From: Collinsella aerofaciens
Lineage (GTDB): Bacteria; Actinomycetota; Coriobacteriia; Coriobacteriales; Coriobacteriaceae
Assembly: GCF_028206995.1 (NCBI RefSeq)
Contig: NZ_JAQLFL010000004.1
Location: 78,241-142,240, forward strand
Length of the DNA stretch: 64,000 nt
Direction of reading: 5' to 3'
Shown: positions 15,992 through 24,807 of the stretch, piece by piece
How the letters are laid out: the number at the start of each line of letters is the position of its first letter
Position numbering within the stretch: position 1 is the first letter of the stretch
Program-made: the position numbers and the translations under genes
The notes under the pieces: model-generated
Database searches by the model: none
What the model was told of the DNA's origin: nothing
The model's input: the letters and a program-made list of their open reading frames with translations, nothing else

Positions 15992-17392
15992 CTAATCAAC
16001 CACGTGAGTCGTGGCGACCTGCTTGAGCCAAGCTGCCGACTTCTTAAGGCGGCGCTTGTAGCCGTCCATAAGGTCGACCTCGACAAAACCGTAACGGTTC
16101 TTAAAGGCATTCGCCCAAGACCAGTTATCGATGACGGCCCAATAATGGTATCCGCGGCACTTGGCGCCCTCGGCAATTGCCTTGGCCACCCACTCCAGGT
16201 GCTGACGTACAAAGTCGACGCGGTAGTCATCCTGGATGGTTCCTTCGGCGTCACGGTTCTTGTATTCGTCCATGATGCCGATGCCGTTCTCGGAAACGAA
16301 CCACTCAAGATCGGGGTAGTTCTTAGCGCAGTCCATGCCAAAGTCGTAGAGGCCCTGCGGGTAGATCTCCCAGCCGCGGCTCTCGTTCATAACGGCGTCG
16401 GGCCACACATACTCGTCGGCAAAGTGCGGCAGGCCGTACTGGTCAATCTTGCTCGCCGGCGCCTGAACGCGCGTGGGGTGGTAGTAGTTGCAGCCGAGCC
16501 AGTCGACAACACCCTGCTTAAGAATCTCTTGGTCGCCGGCACGGAACGGGAGCTTAACGCCGCCCTCGGATAGGCTGTCGAGCACGTCGGCAGGAAGCTC
16601 GCCCTTGGTGATGAGGTCGAGCCACCAGCGGTTGTTGATGCCGCTGGTCATACGCACGGCCTCGAGGTCTGCCTCGCTGGGGTTCTCCTTGGTGTAGACC
16701 GGAGTAAAGCAGTTGATCATGCCGATCTTGGCATCGGCGCGAATAGCGCCCTCGTCATAGGCGCGACGATAGTTGGCCACGGCCAGCGCGTGCGCCAGCG
16801 AGATGTGATACTGCACGGTGCGGGCGCGGTTGAAGTCGTGGAGCTGCGGGAACCACACGCCCTCCTGATAGCGCTGCTCGGGCTCGACGATGGGCTCGTT
16901 AAAGGTGAACCAGTACTTAATCTCCTGGCCAAACTCGTGGAAGGCGACGTCGGCGTAATGTGCGTAAGCCTCGACAACCTCACGGCTCTCCCAGCCGCCA
17001 CGGTTAAAAAGGTAGGTGGGCATGTCAAAGTGGTACAAGTTGACAAACGGCTCCAGGCCGGCTTCGCGAGAGGCGCGGAACAACTCGTGATACCACGCGG
17101 CGCCTTCCTCGTTGAGGTTGCCGTCGGCATCGAGCAGACGGCTCCACTGGATGGAAGTGCGATAGGTATCCAGGCCCAAGTCCTTCAAAATGCGAAGGTC
17201 TTCCTGGTACTTGGCCATAAAGTCATTGCCGGCGTAAGAGCCAACGCGGTTGTAGAACGAACCCAGATCCTGGATGGACCAGGTGTCCCACAGGTTCTCG
17301 AGCTTGCCGCCCTGGTTCCACTGACCCTCAGTCTGCGGGCCGGACATAGCAGCGCCAAAGAAGAAGTCGTTGGGCAGCTGATACTGTGCCAT
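15992..17392 (-). CDS. Glycoside hydrolase family 1, probable 6-phospho-beta-glucosidase
   Basis: Cleaves phosphorylated beta-glucosides brought in by the PTS. The 466-aa (beta/alpha)8 enzyme has the acid/base TFNEP motif and the nucleophile motif in VSENGIG. ATG 17392 is preferred because GAGGA lies 5 nt upstream; a TTG one codon earlier is unlikely. The 6-phospho specificity is inferred mainly from operon context, since the loop KNRYGF only partly resembles the S...K.Y phosphate-binding motif. It is the first gene of the operon. Confidence 0.88.
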   Translation of the reverse strand: MAQYQLPNDFFFGAAMSGPQTEGQWNQGGKLENLWDTWSIQDLGSFYNRVGSYAGNDFMAKYQEDLRILKDLGLDTYRTSIQWSRLLDADGNLNEEGAAWYHELFRASREAGLEPFVNLYHFDMPTYLFNRGGWESREVVEAYAHYADVAFHEFGQEIKYWFTFNEPIVEPEQRYQEGVWFPQLHDFNRARTVQYHISLAHALAVANYRRAYDEGAIRADAKIGMINCFTPVYTKENPSEADLEAVRMTSGINNRWWLDLITKGELPADVLDSLSEGGVKLPFRAGDQEILKQGVVDWLGCNYYHPTRVQAPASKIDQYGLPHFADEYVWPDAVMNESRGWEIYPQGLYDFGMDCAKNYPDLEWFVSENGIGIMDEYKNRDAEGTIQDDYRVDFVRQHLEWVAKAIAEGAKCRGYHYWAVIDNWSWANAFKNRYGFVEVDLMDGYKRRLKKSAAWLKQVATTHVVD

Positions 17393-17434
17393 CAAAGTCC
17401 TCGCTTTCGTGTTCTAGAGCTTCCGGTTGGAGAC

Positions 17435-17511
17435 GGGTTTGCTTTGGCAGGTTATCCGGCGCGGGCGCGCACCGGCCATACCGATATCCAACCCGCCAAA
17501 ACAAAACCGTC
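17435..17511. repeat. Imperfect inverted repeat, family D, in the GH1 leader
   Basis: Arms ACGGGTTTGCTTTGGCAGG and CCGCCAAAACAAAACCGT pair with a few mismatches around a GC-rich centre. It lies in the predicted 5' leader of the GH1 operon and could form a long mRNA hairpin. Confidence 0.55.
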
Positions 17512-17559
17512 CCCAAACGGTCGATCCTGTTGTGCGGAAGGATTCCGTTCGTTGCTTAA

Positions 17560-17587
17560 ACTATAGCGCTCTGATTTTAAAAGTAAA
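17560..17587 (-). promoter_or_regulatory. Predicted promoter of the beta-glucoside operon
   Basis: On the minus strand TTTACT (17582-17587), a 16-bp spacer and TATAGT (17560-17565) form a plausible sigma70 promoter. It implies a leader of about 160 nt before the GH1 ATG. An AAAAGTAA octamer (17579-17586) overlaps the -35; further copies are at 17625-17632 and, inverted, at 17659-17666, so these are candidate operator half-sites for the divergent GntR regulator. Confidence 0.45.
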
Positions 17588-17696
17588 GCGTCTTTTTCTT
17601 TTTTCTTTCTCGAACTTCTTAGATAAAAGTAATATGGATGCCCTGTTGAGGGTTATACTTACTTTTTGTATTCATATATGTCGGAAAGGAGGTTCC

Positions 17697-18416
17697 ATGA
17701 TTCCCAAATACGAGGCGATAGCTGCAGATATTCGTCGAAGTATCGAGGATGGCGCTCTTAAACCGGGCGACAAGCTTCCCACCGTCGTTGAGTTCTGCGA
17801 GCTCTATAGCGTTTCCAAAATCACCGTCAAACGAGCTATCGAGCAAATCACCGAGGAAGGTCTTATTACCAGCCGGCGCGGATCGGGTACCTACGTTAAG
17901 GACACGGCGGGACTTCCCGGCCAGGCGTTTTTCCAGGGCAAAAACGACCGTGCCCAGGGCTTTTCGTATGAGCACCGCGGGGAAAAGGTGACCTCGGTGG
18001 TCTACGATTTCTCGATTGTTAATCCACCAGCGGACATCGCAGCCCAGCTGGGAATTGCCGAGGATGACTTTGCCTATCACGTCGTGCGCGTGCGTCAGGC
18101 CGATGGGAAGCCCATCGTTATCGAGTACACCTACATGCCCCTCGAGCTGATTCCGGGGCTGAAAAAGAAGGACCTGTACGGATCGGTCTACCATTTCATC
18201 CGCGAGCAATGCGGGCTGAAAATTTCGAGCTTCCACCGTACCATTCGCGCCGTGGCAGCAACCGAGGAAGAAGCCGATCGCCTGGACACCAAACCTGGCT
18301 CTCCCCTGCTCGAGCTCACCCAGATTGGCTTTTTGGACAGCGGCGCCGCCTTTGAGTATTCGGTCTCGCGCAACGTTGGCGACCGCTTTGAGTTGCACAA
18401 CGTAACGTTGGCATAG
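17697..18416 (+). CDS. GntR/HutC-family transcriptional regulator with UTRA domain
   Basis: A 239-aa DNA-binding regulator. The N-terminal winged helix (KYEAIAADIRRSI through the SKITVKRAIEQI recognition region and RRGSGTYV wing) is followed by a UTRA ligand domain, typical of repressors that sense sugar phosphates. ATG 17697 has AAAGGAGG upstream. It is divergent from the GH1-PTS operon and is the obvious candidate to control it. The ligand is inferred to be a phosphorylated beta-glucoside. Confidence 0.9.
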   Translation: MIPKYEAIAADIRRSIEDGALKPGDKLPTVVEFCELYSVSKITVKRAIEQITEEGLITSRRGSGTYVKDTAGLPGQAFFQGKNDRAQGFSYEHRGEKVTSVVYDFSIVNPPADIAAQLGIAEDDFAYHVVRVRQADGKPIVIEYTYMPLELIPGLKKKDLYGSVYHFIREQCGLKISSFHRTIRAVAATEEEADRLDTKPGSPLLELTQIGFLDSGAAFEYSVSRNVGDRFELHNVTLA

Positions 18417-18484
18417 GTTTTTGTAGTCATCCGGGCGCTCGCTTTGAGCTGTTTTGTGCAGCGCCCGCACAACACAATGGGGGT

Positions 18485-19423
18485 ATGAACATGTCCGATT
18501 TGATTAAGCTGACGCCGATCTTTCACGAGAAGATCTGGGGCGGCCGCCAGCTCGAAACCGTATTTGGTTACGACATTCCCGATGGTCCCATCGGTGAGTG
18601 CTGGGCCATCTCGGCCCACCCCAATGGCGACTGCCAGATTGCGGAGGGCCCGTATGCCGGTCACACGCTGTCGTGGCTGTGGGCCGAGCATCGCGAGCTC
18701 TTTGGCAACTGCGAGGGCAAGGAGTTCCCGCTACTCGTTAAGATTCTGGACGCCAAGGACGACCTTTCGATCCAGATTCACCCCAACGACGAGTACGCCG
18801 CCGAGCACGAGAACGGCAGCCTGGGCAAAACCGAGTGCTGGTATGTGCTGGACTGCGAGCCCGGCTCCACGATTATCGTCGGCCAGCGCGCGCATGACCG
18901 CGCCGAGGCCGCACAGATGATCGAGGACGGCCGCTGGAACGACATGCTCAACGTGCTGCCGATCCACAAGGGCGACTTTTTCCAGATTGATTCCGGCACC
19001 GTGCACGCCATCAAGACCGGCACGCTCATTTTGGAGACGCAGCAGTCGAGCGACGTGACATATCGCCTGTACGACTACGACCGTCCCGGCACCGATGGCA
19101 AGCTGCGCCCGCTGCACATTGAGCAGAGCCTCGACTGCATTGACTTTGATGCTCAGGCTCCGACCGACGGCACGGTGACCGCGCCCGAAGTCGATGGCGT
19201 GACCGAGCTCGAGTCTAACTCCTGCTACACCGTCGATCGTGTGCGCGTCGACGGCAGCAAGACCCTCGACCAGCGCTGGCCCTTCATGTGCCTGTCGGTC
19301 ATCGACGGCGAAGGCACCGTCTGCGGCGACCCCGTCCACAAGGGAAGCCACCTGCTGGCCCCGAGCACCGTCAGCTCCATCGACCTCGAAGGCAAGATGG
19401 AACTGATCATCAGCCACCTGTAG
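18485..19423 (+). CDS. manA: Class I mannose-6-phosphate isomerase
   Basis: Interconverts mannose-6-phosphate and fructose-6-phosphate. The 312-aa cupin-fold enzyme shows the zinc ligands of the family: Gln and His in IQIHPND, Glu in GKTECWYVL and His in GTVHAI. It is the short bacterial form. It follows the GntR gene on the same strand with a 68-bp gap, so it may share its transcript. It links the PTS loci here to glycolysis. Confidence 0.93.
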   Translation: MNMSDLIKLTPIFHEKIWGGRQLETVFGYDIPDGPIGECWAISAHPNGDCQIAEGPYAGHTLSWLWAEHRELFGNCEGKEFPLLVKILDAKDDLSIQIHPNDEYAAEHENGSLGKTECWYVLDCEPGSTIIVGQRAHDRAEAAQMIEDGRWNDMLNVLPIHKGDFFQIDSGTVHAIKTGTLILETQQSSDVTYRLYDYDRPGTDGKLRPLHIEQSLDCIDFDAQAPTDGTVTAPEVDGVTELESNSCYTVDRVRVDGSKTLDQRWPFMCLSVIDGEGTVCGDPVHKGSHLLAPSTVSSIDLEGKMELIISHL

Positions 19424-19447
19424 GTCGCACCAACAACCCAAACGCAA

Positions 19448-19485
19448 CAAGGGGCTCTCCCGTTCTTCAACGGGGGAGCCCCTTG
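19448..19485. terminator. Hairpin terminator after manA
   Basis: Strong stem AAGGGGCTCTCCC / GGGGGAGCCCCTT with a 10-nt loop. The U-tract is poor on both strands, so termination efficiency is uncertain. Confidence 0.6.
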
Positions 19486-19568
19486 CCATGTCTAAGTATT
19501 CAGCCAACCCGGCTCTCCAGATCAAAAAGCGGACGAGCAAGGCGACGTTCGCAAGCAACGTTACCTAA

Positions 19569-19698
19569 GGACCTGGGCGGGCGTATGGGGCAACATCGAT
19601 CGCGAGTTCCGCACGCAAAGGAGGCCACTTAATGTGGCCTCCGTCTTGCGCAGGACTGCCCGAGCAGGCGATGTTGCCCCATACGCCCGCCCAGGTCC
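19569..19698. repeat. 130-nt long hairpin element with embedded terminator (family E)
   Basis: Perfect 30-bp inverted arms at 19569-19598 and 19669-19698 (starting GGACCTGGGCGGGCG) enclose a second stem, GGAGGCCAC / GTGGCCTCC at about 19619-19641. On the minus strand the inner stem is followed by CTTTG and probably terminates pcrA. The outer arms are far longer than a terminator needs. Similar nested structures are at 22828-22919, 24618-24710 and 49194-49291. Confidence 0.8.
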
Positions 19699-19705
19699 GC
19701 CGGGA

Positions 19706-22606
19706 TCACGACAGCTTGACGATCGGTGCAAAGCCCTTCATTAGCTTTTTGGTCTGGCCGGTCTTTTCGAATTGAACCTCAATCATGTCTCCGGCGACCG
19801 AGATCACGGTACCCGTGCCAAAGGTCTTGTGGCTCACGGTATCGCCCGCGGCAAAGTCCTGCGATGCGCTGGCGCGATCGACCTTGCGCTCCACCGTCGG
19901 CGACACCTTGGACGACGGCTTTTTGGCTCGCGGCGCGCCCGAACCAAAGGTCGAGGCAACACGGCCGGCATTGGGCGAGACCCCACGATGGCGTTCGGTC
20001 CCGTAGCTGCTGCCGCCAAAGAAATCGTCAAAGCTCGATCCGCCGCGCGAACCGGAACCGCCGGTCGAGCGCGTATGCGAGCCGAACACCTTGCCGCCAT
20101 ACATATCCGAGCCCATGCCCGAGCCAAAGGTGCCGTGACGGTCGCCGCGCTTCTCCCAGCCCGTGCCTTCAAAGCCGGCAGAGCCGATACCGCTAAACTC
20201 GATATCCTCAAACGGAATCTCGTTGAGGAAGCGCGAACGCGGGTTGGCAGAGGTCGAGCCGTAGGTGCGACGCGTGGCCGCATAGGTCAAGAACAGGCGC
20301 TTACGGGCGCGCGTGATGGCGACGTAGGCCAGGCGACGCTCCTCCTCGAGCTTACCCGGGTCATCGCTGCCGCCAAAGTCGTGCACGTGCGGGAAGATAC
20401 CCTCCTCCATGCCGGCCACGAACACCGCCGGGAACTCCAGGCCCTTGGCGGAGTGGATGGTCATCATGGTAATGGCATGCGTCTCGCCGGCCAGAGAATC
20501 CAAGTCGGAGCGCAGGGCCAGCCACTCCATGAGCGCCGGCAGCGCCTTACAGGTGAGCGGACCGTAGGTGCGCTCGATCTCGTCGGCATGCACGGCACCC
20601 GCCGGCATCTCCGTCGACGCGGCATATGCGTTGCCCGCGATGGCGGCGGCCAGAGCATCCTGCGGCGAGAGCGCCGGGGCGGCTAGGCTATCGAGCGGAT
20701 TGGAACCTGCGGCATCGCGCGCGCCGACCAGCGCCTCAAACGAGGACGCGGGCGCGGACGGTCCCGGCTCGGGCGCAGGCGCGCTCACCACAACGGGCTC
20801 GGGCTCAGCGTCGGCAGGCACATCGGCAACGCCAGCCGCGCGCAGCTCTTCCAAGCTCTCAAGCGTACCCTCGATATCCTCGTGTGTCTCTTCAAATTCG
20901 GCCGCAACGCCCAGGAATTCCTGGATGTTCTCGGCGCGGCTCTCGGACTCCATGGTGCCCTCGGCGCGGAAAGCCTGCAGCAGGCCCGTCTTGTCGACAA
21001 TCATCTCGACGACGTCCTTGAGCTCGCCATCCATGCGACGGCCCTCGCGCACCAGCGACACAAAGCTCGACAGGCCATTGCGCACCTTGGCGCTAAACAT
21101 GCCGGTTTCGGCGCACGCGATCTCGCAGGCCTGGAAGAACGAGCAGCGGTTGTCGCGCGCCAGCTGCTCAATTTTTTGAATCGAGGTGGAACCGATGCCG
21201 CGGCGAGGTGTGTTGATGACGCGCTTGACGCTCATCTCGTCAGCCGGGTTCACGATCATCTTGAGGTAGGCCATGACGTCGCGGATCTCGGCACGGTCGA
21301 AGAACCGCGTGCCGCCCACGATCTTGTAGGGCACGCCCGCGCGCAGGAACATATCTTCGAGAATGCGCGACTGGGCGTTGGTACGATAGAACACGGCGAT
21401 ATCGTCGTAGCTCGTGCCCTTGGAGTGCAGCTTCTCGATCTCGCCGGCAATCCAGCGGCCCTCGTCGCGCTCGTCGCTTGCCTGGAAGGCCTGGATCTTC
21501 TCGCCATCGCCCTCGGCCGTAAACAGGCGCTTGTCCTTGCGCTGCGAGTTATGGCGCACCACGGCGTTGGCGGCACTCAGGATATGACCAGTAGAGCGGT
21601 AGTTCTGCTCCAGCTTAACGGTCTTGCAGTCTTTAAAGTCCTTCTCAAAGTCCAGGATATTGGTGATGTCGGCACCACGCCAGCTATAAATGGACTGGTC
21701 GTCGTCGCCCACGACCATGAGGTTTTGGTACTTGGCGGCCAGCAGGTTGGCGATCTCGTACTGGACGTGGTTGGTGTCCTGATACTCGTCGACGCTAATG
21801 TAGCGGAAGCGCTCTTGGTACTTATCGAGCACCTCGGGGCGGGTGCGCAGCAGCTCGAGCGTGCGCACGAGCAGGTCGTCGAAGTCCATCGCGTTGGCGG
21901 CGCGCAGGCGGCGTTCCAGCTCCAAGTAGACCTGCGCGGCCTTTTTGTCGTTGGGGCTGTCGGCGGATTTGAGCATGTCCTCGGGGCCGATCATGGCGTT
22001 TTTGGCCGAACTGATCTTGCTGCGGATCATGTTGATGGGGAACTGCTTTTGCTCGATGCCGAGCGCCTGCATAATGTCACGCACCATGCGCTTTGAGTCA
22101 TCGTCATCGTAGATGGTGAACTGGCCGGTGTAGCCCAGCAGGTCGGCGTCCTCGCGCAGCATGCGCACGCACATAGCATGGAAGGTGCACACCCACATGC
22201 CGCGGGTACCGCTGGGGATGAGTGCCGCCAGACGCTCGCGCATCTCGGCCGCGGCCTTGTTGGTAAACGTGATGGCAAGGATCTGCCAGGGCTTAACGCC
22301 CAGGTCGCCGAGCATATGTGCGATGCGAAAGGTCAAGACGCGGGTCTTGCCCGAGCCGGCGCCGGCAAGGACCAGCAACGGACCCTCGGTGGTCAGGACC
22401 GCCTCGCGCTGGGCGGGATTAAGGCTGTCGAGGTCGACGAGCGGCTTGGCGGGTTTGGGTGCCGGCGCGGGAGCGTCGTAGATGTCGAGCGGAACGAGCT
22501 CGGGCTCCGGCGCAGCGGGGGCGGTGTATGCATTGAGCGGCACGGGTCCCGGCGTGGGCGGCACGGGTACCGCGGCGTTCTTTTCCCAGGGCAAGGGCTG
22601 GGTCAT
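19706..22606 (-). CDS. pcrA: ATP-dependent DNA helicase, UvrD/PcrA family
   Basis: 3'-5' superfamily 1 helicase for repair and replication-fork maintenance. All motifs are present: LAGAGSGKT (Walker A), VDEYQDTN (Walker B), GDDDQSIYSWRGA, QNYRS, TIHSAKGLEF and YVAITRARK. At 966 aa it is about 200 residues longer than usual. There is an Ala/Pro-rich insertion in domain 2B (around PADAEPEPVVVSAPAPEP) and a Gly/Ser-rich C-terminal linker. The PcrA-type Tudor-like tail (GDTVSHKTFGTGTV) ends the protein. ATG 22606 has GAGGAG upstream; an earlier in-frame codon is rejected. Confidence 0.93.
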   Translation of the reverse strand: MTQPLPWEKNAAVPVPPTPGPVPLNAYTAPAAPEPELVPLDIYDAPAPAPKPAKPLVDLDSLNPAQREAVLTTEGPLLVLAGAGSGKTRVLTFRIAHMLGDLGVKPWQILAITFTNKAAAEMRERLAALIPSGTRGMWVCTFHAMCVRMLREDADLLGYTGQFTIYDDDDSKRMVRDIMQALGIEQKQFPINMIRSKISSAKNAMIGPEDMLKSADSPNDKKAAQVYLELERRLRAANAMDFDDLLVRTLELLRTRPEVLDKYQERFRYISVDEYQDTNHVQYEIANLLAAKYQNLMVVGDDDQSIYSWRGADITNILDFEKDFKDCKTVKLEQNYRSTGHILSAANAVVRHNSQRKDKRLFTAEGDGEKIQAFQASDERDEGRWIAGEIEKLHSKGTSYDDIAVFYRTNAQSRILEDMFLRAGVPYKIVGGTRFFDRAEIRDVMAYLKMIVNPADEMSVKRVINTPRRGIGSTSIQKIEQLARDNRCSFFQACEIACAETGMFSAKVRNGLSSFVSLVREGRRMDGELKDVVEMIVDKTGLLQAFRAEGTMESESRAENIQEFLGVAAEFEETHEDIEGTLESLEELRAAGVADVPADAEPEPVVVSAPAPEPGPSAPASSFEALVGARDAAGSNPLDSLAAPALSPQDALAAAIAGNAYAASTEMPAGAVHADEIERTYGPLTCKALPALMEWLALRSDLDSLAGETHAITMMTIHSAKGLEFPAVFVAGMEEGIFPHVHDFGGSDDPGKLEEERRLAYVAITRARKRLFLTYAATRRTYGSTSANPRSRFLNEIPFEDIEFSGIGSAGFEGTGWEKRGDRHGTFGSGMGSDMYGGKVFGSHTRSTGGSGSRGGSSFDDFFGGSSYGTERHRGVSPNAGRVASTFGSGAPRAKKPSSKVSPTVERKVDRASASQDFAAGDTVSHKTFGTGTVISVAGDMIEVQFEKTGQTKKLMKGFAPIVKLS

Positions 22607-22827
22607 GGGCGACTCCTCATCTGACGGACGGCGCGCCTGCGGGCGGCGCCATAGTTTGAGCCGTACCAGTATACCGAGCCGCGCGGACACCGACGCAAAT
22701 CACACCACGACTCCGTCCGCCACAATCGGGCCCGCCCAGCGGATTTGGCGCAATGGGGTCAGGTTACTTTGCACCAATCTATTGACAATCACGAAACCAC
22801 CGATGTCATGGCAGCAGCAGCGAGCGA

Positions 22828-22919
22828 CGGTCAGGGCGAACAAATTGGCATGAAAAGGGGGCGGCATAGACCTTTTGGTCATGCCGCCCCCTTTGAATGA
22901 CAAGTTGTCGCCCTGACCG
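22828..22919. repeat. Nested long hairpin between pcrA and uppP (family E)
   Basis: Outer arms 22828-22847 (CGGTCAGGGCGAACAAATTG) and 22901-22919 pair with one bulge. They enclose a strong terminator stem AAAGGGGGCGGCAT / ATGCCGCCCCCTTT (22854-22867 and 22881-22894). The inner stem probably terminates uppP. The rest of the 332-bp pcrA-uppP gap holds no gene that I can see. Confidence 0.75.
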
Positions 22920-22938
22920 CCGCGCAGCGTCGACTAAG

Positions 22939-23919
22939 TTAGAGGCCGAGCATCGGCTCCAAGACGAAGAAGTACGCAAGCACCACGATGCCCAGAACGA
23001 TGCGGTAGACGCCGAAGCACTTGAAGTCGTGACGGCGGACGAAGCCCATGAGCCACTTGATAGCGATGAGCGAAACCACAAAGGCCACAACGCAGCCCAC
23101 GCCCAGGATGGCGACCTCGTTGGCACCGAACGTACCGCCCTTGATGAAATACTTGACCAGCTTGAGCGCACTCGCGCCAAACATGACAGGGATGGCCAGG
23201 AAGAACGTAAACTTGGACGCCACCGAACGCGTGCAGCCCAAAAGCAGGCCGCCGATGATGGTGGAACCGGAGCGCGACGTGCCCGGAATCAGCGAGAGCA
23301 CCTGGAAGCATCCGATGCCCAGTGCGGTCTTCCAACTCAGGTCCTCGAGCGTGGTGATGGAACCAAAGTCCAGATCCTCGTCATCGTCCTCATCCTCAGC
23401 GGTAGCCGCGGCGGGCGCCGCAAAGTGCGCACCGGCGGGACGTCCACCCGACACCACAGCACGCGAACCAAACGAACCGGCAACGGCCATTTCCTCGCGC
23501 TTGCTCGCGCGCCAGTTCTCGATCACGATAAACAGCACGCCGTACACAATGAGCGCCAGCGCCACGACGGGAGCATTGTAGAAATGCTCCTCCATCCAGT
23601 CGTTAAGCGGCAGACCGATCGCCGCGGCGGGAATGCAGCCGAGCACAATCTTGCCCCACAGCACCCAGGTGTCGCGACGGCCCTCCTTGCCCTTGCTGGG
23701 CGAGAACGGATTGAGCTCATGGAAGAACAGCACACAGACGGCCAGAATGGCGCCGAGCTGAATCACGACCAGGAACATATTCCAGAACGTCTCGCTCACG
23801 TTCATCTTGACGAACTCGTCCACCAAGATCATGTGACCGGTCGACGAAACAGGCAGCCATTCGGTGATGCCCTCGACCAGGCCCATGAAGGCAGATTTTA
23901 GAAGCTCGATAATATCCAA
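22939..23919 (-). CDS. uppP: Undecaprenyl-diphosphatase UppP (BacA)
   Basis: Recycles the peptidoglycan lipid carrier by dephosphorylating undecaprenyl pyrophosphate. Conserved catalytic regions are EGITEWLPVSSTGH at the N-terminus and PGTSRSGSTI in the second half. I choose TTG 23919 (DIIELLKSAFMGLVEG) because GAGGGGG sits just upstream and it matches the family N-terminus; GTG 23940 is the alternative. The 326-aa protein carries an extra hydrophilic loop of about 50 residues (from REEMAVAG to DDEDLDFG) between membrane segments, unusual for the family. Confidence 0.93.
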   Translation of the reverse strand: MDIIELLKSAFMGLVEGITEWLPVSSTGHMILVDEFVKMNVSETFWNMFLVVIQLGAILAVCVLFFHELNPFSPSKGKEGRRDTWVLWGKIVLGCIPAAAIGLPLNDWMEEHFYNAPVVALALIVYGVLFIVIENWRASKREEMAVAGSFGSRAVVSGGRPAGAHFAAPAAATAEDEDDDEDLDFGSITTLEDLSWKTALGIGCFQVLSLIPGTSRSGSTIIGGLLLGCTRSVASKFTFFLAIPVMFGASALKLVKYFIKGGTFGANEVAILGVGCVVAFVVSLIAIKWLMGFVRRHDFKCFGVYRIVLGIVVLAYFFVLEPMLGL

Positions 23920-24166
23920 AGGGACCCCCTCGTTAGACACCCGCCGATATTGTTCTGCGGACGGTGCGGGCGATGTCCCATTATCAACCGTTCGGGCGCG
24001 TCTACGCCTACCCTTACCAAAAAACTCGCCCGTTCACAGAATTGCGAGTGGTCAAACCCAAATCCTTGGGTATAACTGCAACAAGATAAAGTGTCCGGCG
24101 GCCAACGCGCCCGCGCCCGCCCGATGCACGAGCCCCGCGCCCGTGCGATAGACCAAGGAGGAAACC

Positions 24167-24604
24167 ATGAACGAGGGCTACACCAAGGTATTTGTTTCAC
24201 TCGACGGTACTGAGCAGCAGGATTTTGTGCTCGCACGCGCCATCAAGGTCGCCGCGAACAACGGCGCCAAGCTAATCATCGGCCACGTTATCGATTCCAC
24301 GGCGCTCGAGAGCGCCGGTTCCTATCCGGTCGATCTGGTCAACGGCCTAGAGGAGGCATTTAAGAACTCCATCGCCAAGCAGCTCGAAGAGGCCAAGGCC
24401 AATCCCGATATTCCCGAGGTCGAGGTCATGATTCGCGCCGGCCGTATTCGCGAGACGCTCAAGGACGAGATGCTCGACGTGGTTAAGCCCGACCTGGTGC
24501 TCTGCGGCGCCCGCGGCCTGTCCTCGATCAAGTATGCGCTGCTGGGTTCGATTTCGACGTTCCTGCTGCGCAACACGGACTGCGACATTTTGGTCGTAAA
24601 GTAG
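24167..24604 (+). CDS. Universal stress protein (UspA family)
   Basis: A 145-aa single Usp domain. It carries the ATP-binding type signature near the C-terminus (GARGLSSIKYALLGSISTF, fitting G-x2-G-x9-GS) and ends DILVVK. These proteins are induced by stress and starvation, and their biochemical role is usually unknown. AAGGAGG lies 6-7 nt before the ATG. It is monocistronic and divergent from uppP. Confidence 0.92.
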   Translation: MNEGYTKVFVSLDGTEQQDFVLARAIKVAANNGAKLIIGHVIDSTALESAGSYPVDLVNGLEEAFKNSIAKQLEEAKANPDIPEVEVMIRAGRIRETLKDEMLDVVKPDLVLCGARGLSSIKYALLGSISTFLLRNTDCDILVVK

Positions 24605-24617
24605 CGTTGCTCCCACC

Positions 24618-24710
24618 GGCCGCGGGGCCTGCGGGGTTTCCACGGGCACGTCCTCGCCGCGTTGCGGCTGCGGGATGTGCCCTTAGGAAACCCCTCCCGG
24701 CCCCGCGGCC
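24618..24710. repeat. Long imperfect hairpin after the usp gene (family E)
   Basis: Arms 24618-24649 (GGCCGCGGGGCCTG...GGGTTTCC) and 24677-24710 (GGAAACCCCTCCCGG...GCGGCC) pair around an inner CCGC/GCGG loop. There is no U-tract. A separate terminator follows at 24743-24785. Confidence 0.7.
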
Positions 24711-24742
24711 TTCGCAGCCTTACTTCAACGAGTTATCTGATG

Positions 24743-24785
24743 GAAAAATGGCGTGCCGCCCCGTTTGGGGCGGCACATTTTGTTT
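24743..24785. terminator. Bidirectional terminator between usp and the histidine kinase
   Basis: Stem GTGCCGCCCC-GTTT-GGGGCGGCAC (24753-24776), with AAAAATGGC before it and ATTTTGTTT after it. It serves both convergent genes. Confidence 0.85.
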
Positions 24786-24807
24786 GGACGGGCGTTTGCC
24801 GTGTGCG

